Of a DNA stretch of 5,831 nucleotides, positions 1 to 5,831 are shown one piece after another (the first letter of the stretch is position 1; every line of letters starts with the position of its first letter). Source of the DNA: Prevotellaceae bacterium UBA1786 (GTDB taxonomy: Bacteria; Bacteroidota; Bacteroidia; Bacteroidales; Bacteroidaceae); contig DCGE01000017.1 in NCBI GenBank assembly GCA_002314525.1, positions 1 to 5,831 of the forward strand, read 5' to 3'. The notes under the pieces are model-generated. The model ran no database searches and was not told where the DNA came from. It saw only the letters and a list, made by a program, of their open reading frames with translations. The position numbers were made by a program, and so were the translations under genes.

Positions 1-1
1 A

Positions 2-1126
2 CCGCTATGGAGTCCGTTTGTGGATATCATCAGGACGAAACGCTGGTGGATACTTGCCATGCAGATATTGATGTCGGCAGCCTTTGTGCTGATGACTCTC
101 ACACTGGCACGTCCTTCGGCTCAGATGATAACCGACGGCAACACACCGATGAGCATGTTCATGATCACACTCATACTGTTCATAATAACAGCCTTTGCTT
201 CGGCTACTCACGATATCGCTGCCGACGGATTCTATATGCTGGGTCTGTCTGGGAAGGACCAGTCGTTCTATGTGGGGATAAGAAGTACGTTCTACCGTCT
301 GTCGAACATATTCGGTCAGGGTGTACTGGTGGCAATAGCAGGTTTCGTGGAGTCGGAATACGAAGACATCCCTCTGTCATGGACGGTAACCCTTGGAGTG
401 GCAGCCGGATTGTTCACACTGGTCACGCTGTATCATCTGTTTGCCGTTCCGAAGGTTGAACAGCCTCGGAATTCAGATATCACGGCTTCTTCGATATTTT
501 CGGAGTTCGGTCGTTCGTTCGCCACATTCTTCACGAAGAGCGGTGTGGTTCTGGCTATATCGTTCATGCTCCTGTACAGACTTCCGGAGGCATTTCTGCT
601 GAAGTTGTGTACACCTTTCCTGGTGGCTCCCGTCGATGCCGGCGGATTGGGAATGGCAACACAGGATGTAGGAATTGCATACGGAACGATAGGTGTGATA
701 TTCCTGACGGTGGGTGGAATCATAGGAGGTGTGATGGCTTCGCGTTGGGGACTCAGACGATCTCTCTGGCCGATGGCTGCCTGTATGACACTGCCTTGTC
801 TGTCGTTCGTGTATCTTGCAATGTTCCAGCCCGACAGTCTTGCAGTCATCAGCACCTGTATTGCCATTGAACAATTCGGCTACGGTTTCGGCTTCACGGC
901 ATATATGCTCTACATGATGCATTTTGCCGATGGGGAATTCAAGACCTCACATTATGCTATCTGTACGGCTTTCATGGCACTGAGCATGATGCTGCCCGGT
1001 ATGGTTGCTGGTTATCTGCAGGAGTGGCTCGGCTACGAGAACTTCTTCTGGATGGTCATGGTATGCTGTGTAGCTACTGTTGTCGTCACGATGCTGGTTG
1101 TGAAGAAACTGAAGGATAAAGTTTGA
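2..1126 (+). CDS. MFS permease, AmpG/PAT-like (5' truncated)
   Basis: This is an inner-membrane transporter of the major facilitator superfamily, read in frame from the left edge to a TGA at 1124-1126. The visible 374 residues begin with PLWSPFVD, which in this family lies in the loop after the second membrane helix, so roughly 60 residues are missing. The GTG at position 20 is an internal Val codon, not a start. About ten hydrophobic segments follow. Family marks are the loop D-x-x-x-T-K-R-W-W near visible residues 8-16, the SATHDIAADGFYM segment near 67-79 (compare the AmpG-type 'ATxDIAxD' stretch), and a second loop signature GGVMASRWGLRR near 237. Known AmpG proteins import anhydromuropeptides, and PAT relatives carry acetyl-CoA or sugars. 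The substrate cannot be read from this sequence. The downstream genes are peptidases, but they appear to have their own promoter, so a functional link is only inference. MFS membership is secure and the AmpG-like label is moderate. Confidence 0.85.
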   Translation, partial: PLWSPFVDIIRTKRWWILAMQILMSAAFVLMTLTLARPSAQMITDGNTPMSMFMITLILFIITAFASATHDIAADGFYMLGLSGKDQSFYVGIRSTFYRLSNIFGQGVLVAIAGFVESEYEDIPLSWTVTLGVAAGLFTLVTLYHLFAVPKVEQPRNSDITASSIFSEFGRSFATFFTKSGVVLAISFMLLYRLPEAFLLKLCTPFLVAPVDAGGLGMATQDVGIAYGTIGVIFLTVGGIIGGVMASRWGLRRSLWPMAACMTLPCLSFVYLAMFQPDSLAVISTCIAIEQFGYGFGFTAYMLYMMHFADGEFKTSHYAICTAFMALSMMLPGMVAGYLQEWLGYENFFWMVMVCCVATVVVTMLVVKKLKDKV

Positions 1127-1152
1127 GTTGTTGAAAATTTGTCGTAAATTTG
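1122..1152 (+). promoter_or_regulatory. Bacteroides-type promoter for the S41-like/C1B/pepT operon
   Basis: TTTG at 1122-1125 and TAAATTTG at 1145-1152 match the Bacteroides housekeeping promoter (-33 TTTG, -7 TAnnTTTG) with a 19-nt spacer, inside the known 19-21 range. The -33 element overlaps the TGA of the permease gene. Transcription would begin near 1157-1160, so the messenger would be leaderless or nearly so for ATG 1161, or have a leader of about 15 nt for ATG 1173. This argues against the in-frame TTG at 1128 as the start of the next gene. The call rests on consensus matching only. Confidence 0.65.
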
Positions 1153-1160
1153 CGGATGAG

Positions 1161-2405
1161 ATGAAAAAAGGAATGAAAAAAGTATATTCGTGTCTTGCCG
1201 TCATCATGTGCTGTGTCATGGTGGGCTGTGGCGAGGACCGTACATACGAGTACGAGGCCTGGACGCAGAAGAACCATGTGATGCAGGATATAATGCAGGA
1301 GTGGTACATATGGGGTGAAACTCTGCAGGAACGGGGTTGGAAAGATTACTTCGGTACCACATCGGACTTCTTCAAGAAACTCATAGCGGCTTCGCATCCG
1401 AGTGATACATGGTCCTATTGTTCGATCGACTCACTGCATAAGGATTATCATGAACGTGGAAACTTCAACCATCTGGATTCATACGGTCTGGATTATACGA
1501 CGATGAGTGATCCTACACGACTGACAAGTCAGACGTATGCCAGAATACTGACTGTGTATGACGGTTCGCCTGCCAAGGAGTGCGGACTTGAGAGAGGTGA
1601 GTTCATCGGGTATATCGATGGAGAGAAGGTAACTGACAAGAATGTCGTACAACTCAAGAGCGGTGCTTCGCTCAACCTGACGGTGCAGAAGCTGTCTGTA
1701 ATAGGTGATTCGCTGATATGGCAATCAGAGCGTGAGGTGGTGATGGGCAGTTCCAGGAAGGTGGATGATACTCAGGTGCCGGTTTGCAATGTGTTTGTCA
1801 AGGGTGATAAGGTCATCGGCTACATCATGATCAACCACCTTAACGGTGATGGGTTCAAGGAGTACCTCAGGGAATTTGAATCGGCTGATGTGCTGATTGT
1901 GGATCTGCGTCTGTGCAATGACGGTACACCGGAGGGTGCAAGTGCGTTGGCTTCGTGTATGGTTGACCAGACAAAATACGATGAGGTGTTCTGCAAGTCC
2001 TTATGGAGAGATTCCAAGAAAGAACTGAACCAGACATTCAAATACGATTCATCAATGAAAGCATACAATGCCGGAATAAAGAACCTGTATTTCATCACCT
2101 CGACCTATACGGCAGGTGCTGCTGAATGGGTTATCTATGGTTTGCGTCACACTATGGGAAAGGACTTGATAAAGACTGCCGGCGTGAAGTCAAAAGGCCA
2201 GAACGTGGCAATCAGGGAGTTCCCTACGAATTTTGGCTACACATTGGGTCTGTCGGTGGCTTATGTTACAGACGGCGATGGAAACTATGATTACGGCAGC
2301 GGGATAGATTCTGATCTGTCGGTTGACGAATTCCAATACGTAAGACTCTATCCTTACGGAAACAGAAACGAAGTGGTATTAAGAACAATAATAGACAGTT
2401 TATGA
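1161..2405 (+). CDS. PDZ-containing S41-family lipoprotein, probable inactive peptidase
   Basis: The product is a 414-residue predicted lipoprotein. ATG 1161 is chosen; an in-frame TTG at 1128 would read through the promoter, and ATG 1173 (MKKVYS) is also possible. A lysine-rich start and hydrophobic core end in the lipobox MVGC, making Cys23 the lipidation site. Next come the N-terminal helical domain of Bacteroidales S41 proteins (EWYIWGETL, residues 47-55), a PDZ domain at about 126-178 (DGSPAKECGLERGE), and the S41 core from about 215. Active S41 proteases use Ser and Lys, typically in T-A-S-A-S-E and Y-G-K-N-V. Here the first is TAGAAE with Gly319 at the Ser position, the second aligns as KGQNV with Gln347, and the usual DLRYNGGG is DLRLCNDG at 248. 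Lys343 and Lys345 lie near the expected spacing, so loss of Lys is less certain than loss of Ser. The fold call is firm. The role is unknown, perhaps peptide binding. Its TGA overlaps the next ATG. Confidence 0.85.
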   Translation: MKKGMKKVYSCLAVIMCCVMVGCGEDRTYEYEAWTQKNHVMQDIMQEWYIWGETLQERGWKDYFGTTSDFFKKLIAASHPSDTWSYCSIDSLHKDYHERGNFNHLDSYGLDYTTMSDPTRLTSQTYARILTVYDGSPAKECGLERGEFIGYIDGEKVTDKNVVQLKSGASLNLTVQKLSVIGDSLIWQSEREVVMGSSRKVDDTQVPVCNVFVKGDKVIGYIMINHLNGDGFKEYLREFESADVLIVDLRLCNDGTPEGASALASCMVDQTKYDEVFCKSLWRDSKKELNQTFKYDSSMKAYNAGIKNLYFITSTYTAGAAEWVIYGLRHTMGKDLIKTAGVKSKGQNVAIREFPTNFGYTLGLSVAYVTDGDGNYDYGSGIDSDLSVDEFQYVRLYPYGNRNEVVLRTIIDSL

Positions 2406-3778
2406 AACGAATCGGATTTTTAGCCCTCGGATGCGGGTTGCTGATGTCAACAAACGTACTTGCCCAGGGTATATCGGAAGCGATGCTATTGAAGATGGCT
2501 TCTGACAACAAGATGACAGCATCGGACAAAGCCATCCACAATGTGCTGGCAGTGGCAAATGTATCGACGATAGCAGTCAATCAGGGAAACCAGACGGAGA
2601 AGAACACTTATTTCAGCAACAGTGTGCCGTCAAAGGGAATTACCGATCAGAAGTCATCAGGACGCTGCTGGCTGTTTACCGGTCTGAACGTGCTCAGAAG
2701 CAAGGTGATAAACCGTATGGGCTTGCAGGAATTGGAATTCTCGCAGATATACTGTTTCTTCTATGATCAGCTCGAGAAATCGAACCTCTTCCTTCAGGCT
2801 GTCATCGACACCAAGAACCTGGCGATGGATGACAAGACGGTGGAGTGGCTTTTCAAGAATCCGTTGAGTGATGGCGGTACTTACACAGGAGTTGCAGATC
2901 TGGTGATGAAGTACGGATTGGTACCAAGTGGGGTTATGCCTGAAACATATGCAAGCAACAATACGAGCAAGTTCACTTCGTTCCTCAAGAAGAAACTCCG
3001 TGAGGACGGACTGAAGCTCCGTGAATCAAAGGGTGACCTGCAGACGATGAAGACAGCCATGCTGAGTGAGATATATCATATGCTCGTTCTGGGTTTCGGC
3101 GAACCGGTGAAGGAATTCACATGGGCTCCAAAGGACAAGCAGGGGAAATATATGTATGAACCGAAGAAATACACTCCGAAGTCTTTCTACGAGGAGATGA
3201 TAGGCGAGGACCTGAACAGCAACTACGTGATGCTGATGAACGACCCTACACGTCCTTACTGGAAGACATACGAGATTGAATACGACAGACATCTATATGA
3301 CGGTCACAACTGGAAGTATCTGAATCTTCCGATTGAGGACATCAAACAGGCTGCCATTGCCAGTATCAAGGACAGTGTGATGATGTACTTCTCATGTGAC
3401 GTCAATAAGGAAATTGACAGCAAGCGCGGCTTACTGGATTTGGATAACTATGACTACGAGTCGATTTTCGGGGTGAAGTTCGGTATGGACAAACGTCAGA
3501 GAATCATATCGTTCGACAGCGGTTCGTCGCATGCAATGACTCTCAAGGCAGTGGACCTCAACGAGAAGGGGGAACCGCAGAAATGGGAGGTGGAGAACAG
3601 CTGGGGTGCAACGAGTGGCTTCAACGGACATCTGATAATGACGGATGAGTGGTTCAATGAATATATGTTCAGGTTGGTTGTCAACAAGAAATACCTCACC
3701 CAGAAGGAACTGAAGGCAGCGGAACAGAAACCTGTCATGCTTCCATGCTATGATCCTATGTTTGCGTTTGAAGAATAA
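2402..3778 (+). CDS. Exported C1B cysteine aminopeptidase (bleomycin hydrolase/PepC family)
   Basis: This 458-residue papain-like peptidase belongs to the bleomycin hydrolase/PepC group, whose members form hexamers and remove N-terminal residues from peptides. The active site is complete: Gln83 and Cys89 in DQKSSGRCWLF, His377 in SSHAMTL, and Asn399 in VENSWG. Family members are usually cytosolic, but this one starts with a clear signal peptide (MKR, a hydrophobic run, NVLA) with likely cleavage after Ala21, leaving Gln22 at the mature N-terminus. It is therefore probably periplasmic or secreted. The C-terminus (LPCYDPM, then FAFEE) matches the family's C-terminal arm (LP-x-WDPM-x-ALA), which enters the active site and limits the enzyme to aminopeptidase action, but it is about one residue longer and acidic. 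The start ATG overlaps the TGA of the S41-like gene as ATGA, suggesting translational coupling. No Shine-Dalgarno site is seen. The family call is very secure and export is likely. Confidence 0.93.
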   Translation: MKRIGFLALGCGLLMSTNVLAQGISEAMLLKMASDNKMTASDKAIHNVLAVANVSTIAVNQGNQTEKNTYFSNSVPSKGITDQKSSGRCWLFTGLNVLRSKVINRMGLQELEFSQIYCFFYDQLEKSNLFLQAVIDTKNLAMDDKTVEWLFKNPLSDGGTYTGVADLVMKYGLVPSGVMPETYASNNTSKFTSFLKKKLREDGLKLRESKGDLQTMKTAMLSEIYHMLVLGFGEPVKEFTWAPKDKQGKYMYEPKKYTPKSFYEEMIGEDLNSNYVMLMNDPTRPYWKTYEIEYDRHLYDGHNWKYLNLPIEDIKQAAIASIKDSVMMYFSCDVNKEIDSKRGLLDLDNYDYESIFGVKFGMDKRQRIISFDSGSSHAMTLKAVDLNEKGEPQKWEVENSWGATSGFNGHLIMTDEWFNEYMFRLVVNKKYLTQKELKAAEQKPVMLPCYDPMFAFEE

Positions 3779-3810
3779 AAAAGGGCTGTTAACTAATAAA
3801 ACCAATAAAT

Positions 3811-5028
3811 ATGAATATTACAGAACGTTTTTTGAAATATGTGGGATTCGACACTCAGAGCAGTGAGGAATCGGAATCCACTCCGAGTACGGAGAAACAG
3901 TGGGCTTTTGCTCAGTATCTGCGTGACGAATTGATAGCAATCGGTCTTGAGGACGTAGAGCTCGATGAGCATGCATATCTGTATGCAACCTTGCCTGCAA
4001 ACTCAGACTTAGACGTGCCTACAGTAGGTTTTATCTCACACATGGATACAAGTCCCGATTGCAGTGGAGCTGATGTGAAGCCTCGGATTGTGACCGATTA
4101 TGATGGCGGTGACATCGTGTTGAGTGAGGGCATAGTAAGTTCTCCTTCGAAGTTCCCGGAACTGAAAGACCACGTAGGTGAAGACATCATCGTGACTGAC
4201 GGGCATACGCTTCTGGGTGCCGACGACAAGGCCGGTATTGCAGAGATAGTACAGGCAATGGTCTATCTGATGGAACATCCTGAAATCAAACACGGTAAGG
4301 TACGTGTAGGCTTCAATCCGGATGAAGAGATCGGCATGGGTGCTCACAAATTCGACGTAGAGAAATTCGGATGTGATTTTGCATATACAATGGATGGCAG
4401 TGAGGTAGGGGAGATAGAGTTTGAGAACTTCAATGCCGCAAGTGCAAAGATCAGGATAAACGGAGTGAGTGTGCATCCCGGTTACTCAAAAGGAAAGATG
4501 ATCAACGCGGGTCGTGTGGCAACTGAACTGGTTCAGCTCCTGCCTCAGAACGAAACTCCTGAGACGACCGAAGGATACGAAGGTTTCTTCCATCTCACAG
4601 GTATTCAGGGTGGATGTGAAAGTGCAAGTCTGTCATTCATAATCAGAGACCATGACAAGACGAAGTTTGAACAAAGAAAACAGACGATGACTTCCGTTGT
4701 CGAGACGATCAACCGGAAATACGGTGAAGGAGTTGCGGTGCTCGAACTGAAGGATCAGTACTACAATATGCGTGAGATGGTTGAGCCGAAGATGTACATC
4801 ATCGACATAGCCAAGAAAGCCATTGAGGAAGCCGGTATGGTTCCGAAGATTGTAGCTATCCGTGGAGGTACGGATGGTGCACAGCTGTCGTTCAAGGGAC
4901 TGCCTTGTCCGAACCTGTTTGCAGGTGGAATCAATTTCCATGGTCCATTCGAGTTCTGTCCGGTACAGTCAATGGAAAAAGCAATGATGACAGTAGTGAA
5001 TATAGTAAAAGGTGTAGCCGCTTTCTAA
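3811..5028 (+). CDS. pepT: Peptidase T (tripeptide aminopeptidase, M20B)
   Basis: PepT is a cytoplasmic di-zinc aminopeptidase that cleaves the N-terminal residue from tripeptides, a late step in peptide use. At 405 residues it matches E. coli PepT (408). The N-terminus ([13 protein letters not shown]) supports ATG 3811. Metal and catalytic residues of the M20B fold are all visible: His77 and Asp79 in SHMDTSPD, bridging Asp138 in GADDKAG, catalytic Glu172 and ligand Glu173 in NPDEEIGMG, Asp195 in TMDGSE, and His377 in NFHGPFEF. The dimerisation (lid) domain falls at about 205-310. It begins 32 nt after the C1B peptidase gene with no hairpin between them, so co-transcription is likely. The AT-rich leader (ACTAATAAAACCAATAAAT) has no Shine-Dalgarno site, which is usual in Bacteroidota. 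Its stop overlaps the stop of convergent hslR by 4 bp, and a terminator follows at 5064. Identification is essentially certain. Confidence 0.97.
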   Translation: MNITERFLKYVGFDTQSSEESESTPSTEKQWAFAQYLRDELIAIGLEDVELDEHAYLYATLPANSDLDVPTVGFISHMDTSPDCSGADVKPRIVTDYDGGDIVLSEGIVSSPSKFPELKDHVGEDIIVTDGHTLLGADDKAGIAEIVQAMVYLMEHPEIKHGKVRVGFNPDEEIGMGAHKFDVEKFGCDFAYTMDGSEVGEIEFENFNAASAKIRINGVSVHPGYSKGKMINAGRVATELVQLLPQNETPETTEGYEGFFHLTGIQGGCESASLSFIIRDHDKTKFEQRKQTMTSVVETINRKYGEGVAVLELKDQYYNMREMVEPKMYIIDIAKKAIEEAGMVPKIVAIRGGTDGAQLSFKGLPCPNLFAGGINFHGPFEFCPVQSMEKAMMTVVNIVKGVAAF

Positions 5029-5444
5029 TCCTCTTCGTCGTCGAAGTCGAAATCGAAGTCTCCAAAGAACGCTGGTTGGATGAAATCGTCCAAATCCCGG
5101 CGTTCTTTTTTTGTCGGACGGCCTGTTCCGCGTGCTCTGTCGACAAATCCACTGATACGGCTCATCTCAAGCAGTTCAAGCTGGTCTGAAGTGGTGACGT
5201 TCTCAAGAACAGTCGGAACGAGTTTTGCTCCGACTCTGTTCTGGATGCACTGAAGTACCTTGAAGGAATAGGTGATTGGTGATTTCTTGACCTGTATGAT
5301 CTCACCGGCCTTGATCATGCGTGACGGTTTGAGTTTCACTCCGTCGATCATCACACGGCCGTTCTTGCAGGCATCGGTGGCAATGGAACGGGTCTTGAAG
5401 ATTCGTGCAGCCCATAGCCATTTGTCCAATCTTACTTCTTCCAT
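5025..5444 (-). CDS. hslR: S4-domain RNA-binding protein, Hsp15-like
   Basis: This 139-residue protein resembles E. coli Hsp15 (133 residues), which binds free 50S subunits still carrying peptidyl-tRNA after translation aborts and helps recycle them. An S4 domain fills residues about 4-60 ([16 protein letters not shown], then NGRVMIDG and K-x-S-x-x-I-K-x-G-E-I-I). A middle segment of about 60-100 is followed by the basic motif [14 protein letters not shown] typical of the family and an unusually acidic, Phe-rich tail ([13 protein letters not shown]). The start MEEVRLDKW fits the family. It begins 14 nt after the pth stop, in the order pth-hslR on the minus strand, so the two are probably one transcript. 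The 14-nt spacer has no Shine-Dalgarno site. Its stop TAG overlaps the pepT stop, and the opposing pepT terminator lies within its last 90 bases. The family call is secure, while the ribosome recycling role is transferred from E. coli. Confidence 0.92.
   Translation of the reverse strand: MEEVRLDKWLWAARIFKTRSIATDACKNGRVMIDGVKLKPSRMIKAGEIIQVKKSPITYSFKVLQCIQNRVGAKLVPTVLENVTTSDQLELLEMSRISGFVDRARGTGRPTKKERRDLDDFIQPAFFGDFDFDFDDEED
5064..5112 (+). terminator. Intrinsic terminator for pepT, embedded in hslR
   Basis: AAAGAACGC at 5064-5072 pairs perfectly with GCGTTCTTT at 5100-5108. The helix continues with 5073-5075 against 5097-5099 (one U-G), then a 3-nt bulge (5094-5096), then an upper 7-bp stem (5076-5082 with 5087-5093, one U-G) closed by the loop AAAT. 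A run of seven T covers 5106-5112, partly inside the stem. In the plus direction this is a canonical rho-independent terminator about 35 nt after the pepT stop. On the minus strand no T run follows the hairpin, so it should not stop hslR. The hairpin is built from hslR codons for [17 protein letters not shown]. Pairing was worked out by eye. Confidence 0.75.
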
Positions 5445-5458
5445 GGTATAATCTGGTT

Positions 5459-5831
5459 TTACTTGTTGTTGTAGTTGTTCATCGCAAACTGAATACCGGA
5501 CAGACAGAAAGCCTTGATGGCTTCACATGCTTTCTCCACACGCTCGTCCATCTTCTGAATGTCTTCATCGGTGAACTGTCCGAGGACGAAGTCGATCTGG
5601 CTGCCTTTTGGAAAGTCACTTCCAACCCCGAAACGAAGACGGGGGTATTGTTGGCTGCACATCACCGAAGCGATGTTCTTCAGTCCGTTGTGTCCTCCGT
5701 CGCTTCCGTTTTTTCTCATCCGTACCTTTCCGAACGGGAGGTTGAGATCGTCGCAGATGACGATAAGCCTGTCTACCGTTATGGGAAGTTTCTGGAGCCA
5801 GTACCTGACGGCGTTCCCGCTGAGGTTCATG
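5459..5831 (-). CDS. pth: Peptidyl-tRNA hydrolase (N-terminus beyond window)
   Basis: Pth is an essential cytosolic esterase that frees tRNA from peptidyl-tRNA dropped by ribosomes. The 123 visible residues begin at MNLSG, which is internal in Pth (E. coli Asn68 lies in this motif), so about 65 residues including the catalytic His20 lie off the window. Landmark spacing matches E. coli exactly: visible Asn2 is Asn68, Asp27 in CDDLNLP is Asp93 (25 residues on), and His47-Asn48 in GGHNGLK are His113-Asn114. The substrate-binding segment [12 protein letters not shown] and the later RFGVGSDFP and FVLGQF are typical, and total length would be about 190, which is normal. The Met at the window edge must not be taken as the start. 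It lies just upstream of hslR, another peptidyl-tRNA related gene. In Bacteroidales rplY often precedes pth, but that region is not visible here. Confidence 0.96.
   Translation of the reverse strand, partial: MNLSGNAVRYWLQKLPITVDRLIVICDDLNLPFGKVRMRKNGSDGGHNGLKNIASVMCSQQYPRLRFGVGSDFPKGSQIDFVLGQFTDEDIQKMDERVEKACEAIKAFCLSGIQFAMNNYNNK

Noticed and set aside
20..22. GTG at 20 as the start of the permease
   Set aside because: The frame is open to the left edge with a conserved PLWSPF segment before it, so this is an internal Val.
7..459. 150-codon open frame overlapping the permease
   Set aside because: It is out of frame with a strongly family-conserved gene, is rich in His/Cys/Arg, and shows no domain; it is a shadow frame.
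433..922. Two long antisense open frames under the permease
   Set aside because: Composition is not protein-like and they mirror the codon pattern of the sense gene; no promoter or start context was seen.
1128..1160. TTG start at 1128 giving an 11-residue longer lipoprotein
   Set aside because: The extra codons are the promoter sequence, and the extension puts nine or more residues including a Cys ahead of a proper signal peptide; ATG 1161 or 1173 gives a normal one.
3757..3764. TATGTTTG as a -7 element of a separate pepT promoter
   Set aside because: It fits TAnnTTTG but has no TTTG or TTG at the right distance upstream, it codes for the conserved C-terminus of the peptidase, and one chance match in this length is expected.
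3779..3810. Terminator or riboswitch between the C1B peptidase gene and pepT
   Set aside because: The 32 nt are AT-rich with no inverted repeat, and too short for a structured element.
4036..4476. Antisense 146-codon frame within pepT
   Set aside because: It lies opposite the conserved metal-binding region of pepT and shows no recognisable motif.
4970..5024. Terminator for hslR inside the 3' end of pepT
   Set aside because: There is a T run on the minus strand (plus 4976-4980), but no convincing hairpin precedes it.

Overview
The window looks like a stretch of Bacteroidota chromosome, most likely Bacteroidales (Bacteroides/Prevotella type). The evidence is a start-site region with a Bacteroides-style promoter (TTTG, 19-nt spacer, TAAATTTG), genes without Shine-Dalgarno sites, a signal peptide cut before Gln, a PDZ/S41-type lipoprotein, and a pth-hslR gene pair. 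Coding density is very high: the longest gap between genes is 34 nt, so no stretch over 300 bases lacks a gene. No RNA genes, CRISPR arrays, insertion sequences or other mobile elements were seen.

Plus strand, left to right: (1) the 3' part of an AmpG/PAT-like major facilitator permease, truncated by the window edge; (2) a lipoprotein with the layout of a Bacteroidales S41 peptidase (N-terminal domain, PDZ, S41 core) in which the catalytic serine position is glycine and the catalytic lysine position appears to be lost; (3) an exported C1B cysteine aminopeptidase (bleomycin hydrolase/PepC family) that overlaps gene 2 by ATGA and keeps its full active site; (4) peptidase T (pepT), a cytoplasmic M20B tripeptidase with all metal ligands. 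Minus strand, at the right end: (5) hslR, an S4-domain Hsp15-like protein, and (6) pth, peptidyl-tRNA hydrolase, whose N-terminus lies beyond the window.

Genes 2-4 look like one operon for peptide handling. Its promoter begins inside the stop codon of the permease gene, and a strong intrinsic terminator lies about 35 nt after pepT, inside the coding sequence of the convergent hslR gene. A plausible reading is that peptides are trimmed outside the cytoplasm by the C1B enzyme, perhaps presented or tethered by the inactive PDZ lipoprotein, and finished inside the cell by PepT. hslR and pth both deal with peptidyl-tRNA from aborted translation. The least ordinary items are the apparently dead S41 lipoprotein coupled to a live exported cysteine peptidase, and the terminator embedded in the opposing gene.
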